From: Lachnospiraceae bacterium
GTDB taxonomy: Bacteria > Bacillota > Clostridia > Lachnospirales > Lachnospiraceae
Length of the DNA: 64,000 nt
Assembly (NCBI GenBank): GCA_022796795.1
Contig: JAAWJI010000017.1
Coordinates: 1-64,000, forward strand
Direction: 5' to 3'
The position numbers were made by a program, and so were the translations under genes. How positions within the stretch are numbered: position 1 is the first letter of the stretch; each line of letters opens with the position of its first letter. This document shows, one piece after another, positions 15,929 through 24,269 of this stretch. The notes under the pieces are model-generated. The model did no database searches, had not been told where the DNA came from, and was given only the letters and a program-made list of their open reading frames with translations.

Positions 15929-17064
15929 ATTCCAATTTAAACGCGCTGGGGATTATTTTCCCCAACAGCTACGATCCTCTGGTTCCGGAGCTGGTAAATC
16001 TGCGGCTCATGGCTTCCATTCCTTTTGCAAGCCGTTACCGTATGATCGATTTTATCCTGTCCAGCATGGCAAACTGCGGCATTGACAATATTTCCATTAT
16101 GGTAAACAACAACTACCATTCTCTCATGGATCATCTGGGCTCCGGCCGGGAATGGGATCTGGCCCGGAAAAACGGCGGTCTCAATATTTTCCCGCCCTTT
16201 GCCGAGAAAACCTCCAAGCCTTACACAGGACGTGTGGGCGCCATGGCAAGCATCCTGGATTTCCTGCGCTCCCAGAAGGAAAAATATGTGGTCATCTCCG
16301 ATACCAATATTGCTGTGAATTTTGACTTTAATGACATGCTCAAAGCCCATATGGAGAGCGGCGCAGATATTACCTCCGCCTACAACGAACAGGAATTCCC
16401 GGAGAGCCTTATGCGCAATACATCCAATGACAAGGGATTTTACTACACCTTCAGCATTGATCAGGGACGCGTTACCAAGATCTATGTAAACGCCCGGGAG
16501 CCGGGAATCCATAACTTTGGCATGAACATTCATATCATTGACCGGGAGCTTCTCATTGATCTGGTCAACACTGCCTTTGTCCGGGGCCATTCCTATTTTG
16601 AACGGGATATTATGCTGCCTCAGCTGGATCGTCTTCATGTACACGCTTACAAATATGAGGGATATCTGGCCCGGATCAGCGGCATGAAGAGCTACTTTGA
16701 CGAGAATATGAAGCTTCTGGAGGATGAAAATCTGGACGCTCTTTTTTCCGCTGCTCCCATTTACACCAAGATCCGCGACGACAATCCCACCCGCTACATC
16801 CCAGGCGCCCAGGTACAAAATGTTATGGTCGCCGACGGCTGCATTATCGAGGGAACTGTGGAGAACAGCATTCTGTTCCGTGGAGTCAAGGTGGCAAAGG
16901 GCGCTGTGGTGAAAAACTGCATCCTCATGCAGGATACGGTGATTGAAGCTGACGCCAAGGTGGAATATCTGATTACCGACAAACGGGTCACCATTTCCGA
17001 AGGAAAAGAAATGAAGGGAACCGACAGCTTCCCCTTCTATATTGCCAAGGGACATAAGGTGTAA
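15922..17064 (+). CDS. glgD: Glycogen biosynthesis protein GlgD (ADP-glucose pyrophosphorylase regulatory subunit)
   Basis: The 380 residues align with GlgC in layout, with [16 protein letters not shown] and a C-terminal beta-helix. The N-terminal GG-G-RL catalytic loop is replaced by [14 protein letters not shown], as expected of the non-catalytic GlgD subunit. It raises GlgC activity in Firmicute glycogen synthesis. Its ATG lies within the last codons of glgC, so translation is coupled. The glycogen synthase and branching genes are not here, but a glgX-type debranching gene lies about 30 kb away. Confidence 0.92.
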   Translation: MVNSNLNALGIIFPNSYDPLVPELVNLRLMASIPFASRYRMIDFILSSMANCGIDNISIMVNNNYHSLMDHLGSGREWDLARKNGGLNIFPPFAEKTSKPYTGRVGAMASILDFLRSQKEKYVVISDTNIAVNFDFNDMLKAHMESGADITSAYNEQEFPESLMRNTSNDKGFYYTFSIDQGRVTKIYVNAREPGIHNFGMNIHIIDRELLIDLVNTAFVRGHSYFERDIMLPQLDRLHVHAYKYEGYLARISGMKSYFDENMKLLEDENLDALFSAAPIYTKIRDDNPTRYIPGAQVQNVMVADGCIIEGTVENSILFRGVKVAKGAVVKNCILMQDTVIEADAKVEYLITDKRVTISEGKEMKGTDSFPFYIAKGHKV

Positions 17065-17096
17065 CCAAACGCCGCTCCTTTTTCCTGAAATCCAGC

Positions 17097-17144
17097 AGAG
17101 GCCGTGAACACTTAATGCGTTCACGGCCTCTCTTCTATTTTTTT
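17097..17144 (+). terminator. Terminator of glgC-glgD
   Basis: A perfect 13-bp stem AGAGGCCGTGAAC/GTTCACGGCCTCT (17097-17109 with 17119-17131) has a 9-nt loop and a T run at 17138-17144. It sits between convergent operons. Confidence 0.9.
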
Positions 17145-17173
17145 CTATTTTAGAAATCTGTTCTGTCCTGCTG

Positions 17174-17485
17174 TCAGACAAACCGCACAGCTGTGCCGTA
17201 AGCGATTACCTCTGCGGCTCCCTGCATGACAGAGGCCGATGCATAGCGGATATTTATCACCGCGTCCGCCCCCAGTTTTTCCGCTTCATCTACCATGCGC
17301 TTCACAGCGATCTGGCGGGCCTGATTCAGCATTTCTGTATAATCGCTAATCTCTCCTCCCACGATAGTTTTGATTCCGGCCATAAAATCCTTGCCAAAGT
17401 TCTTGGACTGTACCACATTTCCCTTTACCAGTCCCAAAGCCTCAAATTCCTTTCCTGGTACATGATCAATATTTAGCAGCAGCAT
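17174..17485 (-). CDS. YbjQ/UPF0145-family protein
   Basis: The 103 residues include GLVKGNVVQSKNFGKD, ARQIAVKRMVDEAEKLGADAV and INIRYASASVMQGAAEVIAYGTAV, the conserved pattern of the YbjQ family. Members form ring-like oligomers; the biochemical role is unknown. The start at 17485 has GGAGGG upstream and overlaps the end of the merR-type gene by 20 nt, so the two are translated from one message and probably work together. Confidence 0.85.
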   Translation of the reverse strand: MLLLNIDHVPGKEFEALGLVKGNVVQSKNFGKDFMAGIKTIVGGEISDYTEMLNQARQIAVKRMVDEAEKLGADAVINIRYASASVMQGAAEVIAYGTAVRFV

Positions 17486-18119
17486 CTTCTTCTCCCTCCT
17501 GAATCTCTCTTTTTCTCTGCAGCAATGCATATACAATGCAGGCTGCCACCACTACCGGAGCTATTACAAAAGTTAAAAGTAACCATATCTCCGGAAAAGT
17601 AAGGGGCTCTTCCATGAGCGCCAATACCATCATTGCCATAAACCAAAGGCAAAATGCCACGCCTGCCACAGCTGCAAGTATAGCTCCCTTCCACTTCTTC
17701 TTTTTCTGATCCATCTGTTTTACGTCCATAAACCGCATCCCCTCCTGTTCCATCTGTTCCATCTCCTCCAGATAACGGGCTGCATCCAGGGTATCCATCT
17801 GACTGTTCCCATCCTGCATATGTTGGCAAAACTTCCAGATCTGTTCCAGATTTTTCCTTTCCCGCTCCAGAGTAATCAGGTGTCTGCGAAGGCCGTCCTC
17901 CAAGAGCAGCTGACCGCTCTGCAGGTGGCGGATTTCCTCCAGAGGGATTGCCAGCTTGCGCAGAAGCTTGATCTTCTTCAGCTCCTCCACATCCTGTACG
18001 CTGTACTCCCGATATCCGTTTTCCATGTTCCGTGCCGGATGCAAAAGCCCTTCCTTCTCATAGAAGCGAATATTCTTTTTGGTAATCCCTACAGCCTGCT
18101 CCACCTCATTGATTTTCAT
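17466..18119 (-). CDS. MerR-family regulator with C-terminal membrane anchor
   Basis: Residues 1-70 are a MerR winged helix (MKINEVEQAVGITKKNIRFYEKEGLL, then GYREY). A coiled-coil dimer helix follows at about 75-130. The C-terminal third is unusual: two hydrophobic segments at about 145-168 and 176-200 follow a KKKKWK stretch, and a charged tail ends it. The protein therefore seems to hold its DNA-binding domain at the inner membrane. It could sense a membrane or envelope signal directly. The overlapping YbjQ gene is its likely partner. The start at 18119 follows GGGAGG. Confidence 0.82.
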   Translation of the reverse strand: MKINEVEQAVGITKKNIRFYEKEGLLHPARNMENGYREYSVQDVEELKKIKLLRKLAIPLEEIRHLQSGQLLLEDGLRRHLITLERERKNLEQIWKFCQHMQDGNSQMDTLDAARYLEEMEQMEQEGMRFMDVKQMDQKKKKWKGAILAAVAGVAFCLWFMAMMVLALMEEPLTFPEIWLLLTFVIAPVVVAACIVYALLQRKREIQEGEEDAAAKY

Positions 18120-18245
18120 GCTGCACCTCCCTTCCAACTGCCTTTACCTTACACCTTCCACCAGGGGGAAAGTCAAGGGCTATTTCCTGTTTTTAATCAG
18201 TTTATCCACTTTCTTTTTCATTATAAGGGAGCCTCCTGCTATCCT

Positions 18246-19229
18246 TTAATACCCTATGGTCTCCAAAACCCGATCCACGGTTTCCGCCAGGGCTACGCTA
18301 AACTCTGCTGACACATAAGGCGTCTCTCCATTGCGGATACAGCGTCCCAGCTGCTCTACCTCCAGACAGTAATTGTTGGGCACCTCCACTTTTCTCAGCT
18401 CATCCATACCCTGGAAGGTGCGCAGGCGATAGCTGAGAGTGCCCGGCATATTGAAGCCAAAGTCCACCGAGGTCACAGAGCCCCTGGACCCATGAATCTG
18501 AAAACGATCCAGGGCCGCATTCTTTTCTGTCTCCAGCACCATACCACAGTCTATATGGCCTTTTGTTCCATGCTCATATTCCAGAATGGCTGTCGTATAG
18601 GTATCGATTCCCTCTTCCGAAATACTGGATAGGGCATGTATGTTCGCAGGGGCTGTTCCCATCATGCGCTGGAGAAAGCTTAGAGCGTAAACGCCCAAAT
18701 CATAGGTACAGCCTCCCAGTGTTCCCTTTCGCATACGGATATTGCTGTGATCATAATCCGAGGTAATAAGAGCCGCTTCCGCATACCGGACCTCCCCGAT
18801 CTGCCCCTCCTCAATCACCCGGCGGATTTCCTTGATGTAGGGACTGTGCTGATAGGCAAAGGCCTCCATTAAAAACACATGATTTTCCTGTGCCGCCTGA
18901 AACATTTCCCGGGCCTGTGCGGCGCTTGGAGCCAGAGGCTTTTCGCACAGGACATGTTTTCCCTTTTGAAGAGCTTTTATGGTCCATTCATAATGCATGG
19001 TGTTGGGAAGAGGGATGTATACTGCCTCGATCTCCTCATCCTCCAAAAGCTCCTGGTAACTTCCATAGGCCCGGAGAAAGCCGTATTTTTCCTGAAATTC
19101 TTTTGCCTTCTCCAGGCTGCGGCCTGCGATTGCAACCTGCTCACAGTTGTGGGCCAGACTCATGCCCCTGGCCATGTCGCGCTCAAAGATATATGCAGTA
19201 CCTAAAACGCCCCACTTGATTTTTTCCAT
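18246..19229 (-). CDS. Gfo/Idh/MocA-family NAD(P)-dependent oxidoreductase
   Basis: The 327 residues start with a Rossmann fold (IKWGVLGTAYIFERDMARGM). CEKPLAPSAAQAREMF follows, with the EKP motif whose Lys contacts the cofactor, then a C-terminal beta-sheet domain with GGCTYDLGVYAL. Members oxidise or reduce sugars, inositols or related compounds. The substrate cannot be told from this sequence; the dihydrodiol dehydrogenase-like subgroup is the closest pattern I recognise. It is a single gene between the merR-ybjQ pair and the MATE gene. Confidence 0.85.
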   Translation of the reverse strand: MEKIKWGVLGTAYIFERDMARGMSLAHNCEQVAIAGRSLEKAKEFQEKYGFLRAYGSYQELLEDEEIEAVYIPLPNTMHYEWTIKALQKGKHVLCEKPLAPSAAQAREMFQAAQENHVFLMEAFAYQHSPYIKEIRRVIEEGQIGEVRYAEAALITSDYDHSNIRMRKGTLGGCTYDLGVYALSFLQRMMGTAPANIHALSSISEEGIDTYTTAILEYEHGTKGHIDCGMVLETEKNAALDRFQIHGSRGSVTSVDFGFNMPGTLSYRLRTFQGMDELRKVEVPNNYCLEVEQLGRCIRNGETPYVSAEFSVALAETVDRVLETIGY

Positions 19230-19316
19230 TCCTCTATATCCTCCTTTTGACCGTGTATCCCCCGTCAGGAGAATATCCTACGGTAAATTGCTATTTCCAT
19301 GGCGTGGTGTTTTGTG

Positions 19317-20693
19317 TCAGATCACAATGCCATGCCTTATCCGCAGTCTCCTGCATACCCACAGATAGCAGGCCACATGAGCTGCCAATGTTACCAGCCA
19401 GGAAACCGGATAAGACCAATAGACCACATCAATGTTATGGAAACGCTCGATCCGAAAAATCGTAGCCAGCCACAAAACCCGTACCCCGCAGGCTCCCACC
19501 AGGGATACCACCATGGGAAGAACCGAGTGGCCCACGCCCCGCAGCACCCCTACCATCACATCCATCATACCGCAGACCGCATAGGTGGAGGCAATAATCC
19601 GCAGACGTCTAAGCCCCGCTTCAATCACAGCCGGGCTGGGAGTATAGATCCCAAGAAGCTTGTCTCCCAAAAGCACTACCACGCCTCCCAGCACCATTCC
19701 CGTGATCACCACGCAAAACTGACCGGCCAGAAGACTCCGCCGGATCCGGGCGAAATTTCCCGCGCCCATATTCTGACTGGTAAAGGAAAGGGTCGCCTGA
19801 TAAAAGGCGTTCATGGCAAAATACACAAAGCTCTCAATATTTCCTGATGCAGAACTTCCGGCCACCACCACAGAACCAAAGCCGTTGACCGCAGACTGGA
19901 TCAGCACATTGGACAGAGAAAAAACCATGCCCTGAAATCCAGCAGGCAGCCCCACCTGGAGAATCCTTCCAAGCTTATCCTGGTGTATGTGCAGCTCTCC
20001 TAAGATGAGATGTATGCCGCCCTCCTCACCCAGCAGGCAGCGCACTACCAATGCCGCGGAAATGCACTGGGAAATCACCGTAGCCAAAGCCACGCCAGCC
20101 ACATCCATCTTCAGACCTATGACAAAAATCAGATTCAGAACCACATTAACCACACCGGCCAGCATGAGAAAATACAAGGGCCTCTGGGTATCCCCCACTG
20201 CCCGCAGCAAGGAAGCGCCGAAATTGTATACCATGACAGCCGTCATACCCAGAAAATAAATCCGCAGATACAGGGAAGCCAGCCCCAAAACCTCCTGCGG
20301 AGTCTGCATCCAGATCAGGATCTGGCGGGCTCCCAAAAGACCTGCCAGGGTAAGGACAATCCCGCTGATCAGGCTTAACAGCATAGCCGTATGTACGTTT
20401 TGGCTCAGTTCCCCCTCCTGCTTTGCTCCATAGTAGTGGCCGGCAGTCACATTGGCGCCTACGGACAGGCCCACAAACAGGTTGGTCATCAGGCTTATGA
20501 GAGCCGAATTGGAACCCACGGCAGCCAGGGAATTGTCTCCGGCAAACCGGCCCACCACCACAATATCCGCCGCATTAAATAGAAGCTGCAAAATGCTGGA
20601 GCACATGAGCGGCAGGGCAAACAGCAGCATCTTTTTCAATATAGAACCGCTGCACATATCCATCTCATACCGTCTCGCCTTTTTCTTTTCCAT
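19317..20693 (-). CDS. MATE-family multidrug or metabolite efflux transporter
   Basis: The 458 residues contain twelve hydrophobic segments in two halves of six, beginning with ILKKMLLFALPLMCSSILQLLFNAADIVVVGRFAG, the N-terminal MATE pattern. These exporters use a Na+ or H+ gradient to expel cationic compounds. A longer reading frame begins at 20864, but the ATG at 20693 has GGGGAGAG ahead of it and the MATE homology begins there. Substrate is unknown. It is transcribed alone behind a leader of over 200 nt. Confidence 0.88.
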   Translation of the reverse strand: MEKKKARRYEMDMCSGSILKKMLLFALPLMCSSILQLLFNAADIVVVGRFAGDNSLAAVGSNSALISLMTNLFVGLSVGANVTAGHYYGAKQEGELSQNVHTAMLLSLISGIVLTLAGLLGARQILIWMQTPQEVLGLASLYLRIYFLGMTAVMVYNFGASLLRAVGDTQRPLYFLMLAGVVNVVLNLIFVIGLKMDVAGVALATVISQCISAALVVRCLLGEEGGIHLILGELHIHQDKLGRILQVGLPAGFQGMVFSLSNVLIQSAVNGFGSVVVAGSSASGNIESFVYFAMNAFYQATLSFTSQNMGAGNFARIRRSLLAGQFCVVITGMVLGGVVVLLGDKLLGIYTPSPAVIEAGLRRLRIIASTYAVCGMMDVMVGVLRGVGHSVLPMVVSLVGACGVRVLWLATIFRIERFHNIDVVYWSYPVSWLVTLAAHVACYLWVCRRLRIRHGIVI

Positions 20694-21067
20694 TGTTTTC
20701 TCTCCCCTGGCATATGCCGGATTATCCGGGTACATGGGAACCTTTTCCCCCGTACAGAAACGCCGATGCCCAAAGACTTTTTGTTTCTTCGCACACCGAC
20801 GTCCTTTCCCAGCGTGTCTGTCTCCCGGAATACAGGACCCATAAGCCTTTCCCGAAGATAACACGTTCTTTTCATCCTTACAATAGCACGTTGGACAGGG
20901 GAAATCAATGAAAAGATCTCGGTAAATATCACGTATTTTTTTATTTCTTTCCCTTTATTATTATGCTATTTTTACAAATCTCAATAATCTTTCTCATCCA
21001 GGCAGAGGAAACGCAGGTCCAGTTCATGCTCCTGCCCCGGACATCTCCCATATAAACAGCGGCACTC
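20694..21067 (-). other. Non-coding stretch upstream of the MATE gene
   Basis: The 374 bp between the MATE start and the araC-type stop hold no convincing gene. The half nearest the MATE gene is GC-rich and hairpin-prone (for example CCGGATAATCCGG), while the far half is AT-rich with TTGAGA and AT runs that could be a promoter. A long leader before a transporter could be regulatory, but I do not recognise a riboswitch in it. Confidence 0.35.
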
Positions 21068-21964
21068 TTACACTACGCTGTAATATTTCCGATACTTTGC
21101 CGGCGTGATCCCCTCCTGCTCCTTAAATCGCCGTACCAAATGGCTGGCATTACAAAAGCACAGCCGTTCTGCCACCTGCTCAATGGGCAGCTTTGTCTGA
21201 GTCAGCAGATATTTTGCCTTTGTAATCCGCCGGTTCATTACATATTCCTGAGGCGTTACACGGCATACCTTTTTAAACTGCTTGCTGAAATAGGAAAGAC
21301 TTAACCCGCAAACCTGGGCCATCTGCTGATTGGATATTTCCTCTCCAATATGAGCGTCAATATAGACATCCAACATGTATTCCCACTCCTGCTTTGTATT
21401 TTTTCCTCGGCGCATATTCTCAGAACTCTCATTTTTTAAGAGCTCCAGAAGAATCTCATAGATATCGAGAGCAGGCTGATACCACTCATTCAGCATAATC
21501 CTCTGCTGCATGCTTCCGATCAGCGCAGATATCTGAGCCACCACAGGCCCCTCCAGCACTGGGGTTTGGTTCTCAATAATATGCTCCATAAGCTTTCTGG
21601 AGTCCGCCCCATAAAACTCCATCCAGACAATCCCAAAAGGCTCCTTTGGGTTACTCTCGTATGTATGAGCCTTTCCCCCATTTAAAAGCACCATCTGATT
21701 TTCATGGAGAGAATATCGTTTGCCCTCATAAAATACTTGTCCTTTTCCGGACATTACACAAAAGATCTGACAATAGGGCGTATGCTCTCCCCGCTCTACA
21801 TGGAATACCTCAGGGGTCCGACTCTCAATTCCGGTCCGATTCAGCTGGTATACCAGACTGTCCTCGCTGTAAGGCCGGGGAGAAATATAATAATAATCAT
21901 GCCAATCCAGCTCTCCGTTGCAGATAAAAACATCTGCAAAGGGTGCATCCCATATGTAATCCAT
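21068..21964 (-). CDS. AraC-family transcriptional regulator
   Basis: The 298 residues have an N-terminal cupin-like sensing domain (CQIFCVMSGKGQVFYEGKRY, LLNGGKAHTYESN). A C-terminal double helix-turn-helix follows (MAQVCGLSLSYFSKQFKKV and IEQVAERLCFCNASHLVRRFKEQEG). Such regulators usually respond to a sugar and activate neighbouring catabolic genes. It is divergent from the UroD-family gene across 177 bp, so that gene is the obvious target. The mgl transporter further on is another candidate. Confidence 0.9.
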   Translation of the reverse strand: MDYIWDAPFADVFICNGELDWHDYYYISPRPYSEDSLVYQLNRTGIESRTPEVFHVERGEHTPYCQIFCVMSGKGQVFYEGKRYSLHENQMVLLNGGKAHTYESNPKEPFGIVWMEFYGADSRKLMEHIIENQTPVLEGPVVAQISALIGSMQQRIMLNEWYQPALDIYEILLELLKNESSENMRRGKNTKQEWEYMLDVYIDAHIGEEISNQQMAQVCGLSLSYFSKQFKKVCRVTPQEYVMNRRITKAKYLLTQTKLPIEQVAERLCFCNASHLVRRFKEQEGITPAKYRKYYSVV

Positions 21965-22056
21965 CCTTTGCCTCCTTTTTCTTTATAGTAAAAGGATTCC
22001 CTTCATATGTCAATCCTGCTAAAAGATTTTCATACTATTTTCCAGGATTTTAATGT

Positions 22057-22085
22057 CTTGAAACTGCTCCCTTTTCTGATTATGA
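22057..22085 (+). promoter_or_regulatory. Sigma-A promoter of the UroD-family gene
   Basis: TTGAAA (22057-22062) and TATGAT (22080-22085) are 17 nt apart, about 57 nt before the ATG. Confidence 0.65.
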
Positions 22086-22141
22086 TATTCATATACCGGT
22101 ATAAATTACTTATGGATTTTCTATACGAGGAGGTTACGGAT

Positions 22142-23182
22142 ATGACAGGAAAAGAACGTTTTTATGCAACCATAGAACGCAAAGCCACGGACCGACCCGC
22201 TGTCTGGATGAGCGCCCCTGCTCCCTCTGCCGAAAAAGGCATTTATTCTCTCTATAGGGTAGATAACTGGCATGACCTGCAGATAAAGGCCGGGGATGAC
22301 CTTTACGCCTTTGATATTCCTTACGATTCCGGTTATGCCACAAGCATTGCCGTTGCATTTAACTGGTATGAGAAGGGAACCAATGTGGACCCCCAGCATC
22401 GTACCCTCACTGCGGACGGCTGCTTTAAGGATGCAGAGGAATTGTCTGATCTGGATTTCTTCGAATGGCCAGATCCCGCACTCTATATTGATGTGGAGGA
22501 ATGCCGGAGACGCTGTCAGCGCGCTCCCAGGGATCGCGCTACCCTGGCCCAGGTATGGAGCGCCCATTTCCAGGATACCTGCGCTGCCTTTGGTATGGAA
22601 ACAGCACTTATGAATATGGTCTCAAATCCGGAAATCTACAAAGCAGTGGATGCTAAAATTCTGGATTTCTATCTGAAGGCAAATGAAATTATCTATGAGG
22701 CTACCAAGGGATATCTGGATTCCATCATTATCGCCAACGACTTCGGCAGCCAGCTGGGACTTCTGATTTCCAGAGAAATGATTCACGAATTTGTCATGCC
22801 AGGGGCACGCAAGCTTGTGGAGCAGGCTCACAGCTATGGCCTGAAGGTCATTTATCACTCCTGTGGAGCCATTTATGATGCCATAGAAGAACTGATCGCC
22901 ATTGGCGTGGACGCCATTCATCCCATCCAGGCCACAGCCACAGGTATGGATCCTGGCAGATTAAAGGCCGACTTTGGAGACCGTGTCGCCTTCTGCGGCG
23001 GCGTAGATATCCAACATCTTCTGCCCACCGGAACACCAAAGGAGGTGCAGGATAAAGTACGGGAGCTGCGTGAGACCTTCCCCACAGGCCTGGTGATCTC
23101 TCCCAGCCAGGGTGTGTTCCTGGATGACGTCCCCCCGGAAAACATCAAAGCCATGCTGGAGGAAGCAGAAAAGATTTACTAA
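22142..23182 (+). CDS. Uroporphyrinogen decarboxylase-family protein (MtaA/CmuA-like methyltransferase)
   Basis: The 346 residues form a UroD-type barrel. The set HSCG near residue 240 and FCGGVD near 285 gives the His-Cys-Cys zinc site of methylcobamide-dependent methyltransferases, which true HemE lacks. This suggests methyl transfer rather than haem synthesis. The start at 22142 has GAGGAGG at proper spacing; an upstream in-frame ATG would add a hydrophobic but implausible extension. It is controlled by the divergent AraC regulator and converges on mglC. Its methyl donor or acceptor is unknown. A RACo-like corrinoid activator sits at the window's far end but is not linked. Confidence 0.8.
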   Translation: MTGKERFYATIERKATDRPAVWMSAPAPSAEKGIYSLYRVDNWHDLQIKAGDDLYAFDIPYDSGYATSIAVAFNWYEKGTNVDPQHRTLTADGCFKDAEELSDLDFFEWPDPALYIDVEECRRRCQRAPRDRATLAQVWSAHFQDTCAAFGMETALMNMVSNPEIYKAVDAKILDFYLKANEIIYEATKGYLDSIIIANDFGSQLGLLISREMIHEFVMPGARKLVEQAHSYGLKVIYHSCGAIYDAIEELIAIGVDAIHPIQATATGMDPGRLKADFGDRVAFCGGVDIQHLLPTGTPKEVQDKVRELRETFPTGLVISPSQGVFLDDVPPENIKAMLEEAEKIY

Positions 23183-23196
23183 AAAGAAATCAAGAA

Positions 23197-23243
23197 GGCA
23201 GGCAGCGTCCTCTCCATCAAGAAAGGCGCTGCCTGCCATTTTT
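23197..23243. terminator. Shared terminator between the UroD-family gene and mglC
   Basis: An 11-bp stem GGCAGGCAGCG/CGCTGCCTGCC (23197-23207 with 23227-23237) is followed by ATTTTT on the plus strand. On the minus strand TTCTTGATTTCTTTTT follows, so it can serve both convergent transcripts. Confidence 0.8.
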
Positions 23244-23268
23244 ATGCATCTGCCAGTTTCACCGCTAT

Positions 23269-24252
23269 TTATTTCTTCTGCAGATATTTCCGCAAATCCA
23301 GCGCAACTGCGATAACGATGACAAGACCCTGTGCAATGTATGTATAAGCCGGGTCCACACCCAGGAACTGGAGACAGATCTTCAGGATCTCGAACACCAG
23401 CACACCGATTAGGATGCCGCCTACCTTACCAACACCACCGTTTGCGGATACGCCGCCGATGGTACATGCCGCGATGGCCTCCAGCTCGTAGCCCATACCG
23501 GTTGCCGTGGAAGCGCCGCCGGCCTTGGCTCCTACCAAGAAGCCTGCCAGTGCGTACATGCAGCCTGCAAGCACATAGATCCGGATCAGGGAAGCCTGTA
23601 CATTAACGCCTGCCACCTGCGCTGCATTTTCATTTCCACCGATGGCATACATATATTTGCCGTGACGTGTTTTGTTGTACAGGAACCAGAAATAAGCGCC
23701 TACGATTACCGCAAAGATCATCAGATAGGGAATAGGCCCTACAGATCCGTTTGCGATTGCCAGATAGCTCTTCTTGTAACCTCCCATGGGCTGATTGTTT
23801 GTGATCAGGGAGCAGAGTCCGTAGATGATGGTCTGCATACCCAGAGTTGCGATGAAGGGTGGAACCTTCAGTATGGAGATCACCACGCCGTTCACAGCGC
23901 CAAAGCATCCCATAATAATCATTACAATAATGAGGGCAAGCGGCCAGGGAATATCCGGCATCCAGGGCAGCATGCGGGCCGTATAGTCAATGCTCTGCAG
24001 CATCATAGCAGACAGACAAGCCGCCAGGCCAACCGCACGTCCGGCAGACAGATCCGTACCCTTGGTGATCAGACACCCTGACACGCCGCAGGCAATGATG
24101 AAACGCGGGGATACATTTAATACCAGGTTTCCAAAATTGGTCAGGGTAAAAAAGTTCTTTGTCGTGATTCCGGTCAAAACTGCCAGCAATATGATCAGAA
24201 TAATAATTGCATTATTGGATAAAAACTTTTTCAAATCAAATGATTTTTGCAT
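23269..24252 (-). CDS. mglC: Galactose/methyl galactoside (or ribose) ABC transporter permease
   Basis: The 327 residues have eight to ten membrane segments and the RbsC/MglC motifs ITKGTDLSAGRAVGL and GNENAAQVAGVNV (cytoplasmic coupling region). It forms the membrane channel for the MglB-type binding protein, powered by MglA. It is the last gene of mglB-mglA-mglC, starting 17 nt after mglA. Whether the sugar is galactose, a methylgalactoside or another aldose is not certain. Confidence 0.9.
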   Translation of the reverse strand: MQKSFDLKKFLSNNAIIILIILLAVLTGITTKNFFTLTNFGNLVLNVSPRFIIACGVSGCLITKGTDLSAGRAVGLAACLSAMMLQSIDYTARMLPWMPDIPWPLALIIVMIIMGCFGAVNGVVISILKVPPFIATLGMQTIIYGLCSLITNNQPMGGYKKSYLAIANGSVGPIPYLMIFAVIVGAYFWFLYNKTRHGKYMYAIGGNENAAQVAGVNVQASLIRIYVLAGCMYALAGFLVGAKAGGASTATGMGYELEAIAACTIGGVSANGGVGKVGGILIGVLVFEILKICLQFLGVDPAYTYIAQGLVIVIAVALDLRKYLQKK

Positions 24253-24269
24253 GATTCTCTTCTCCCTCC

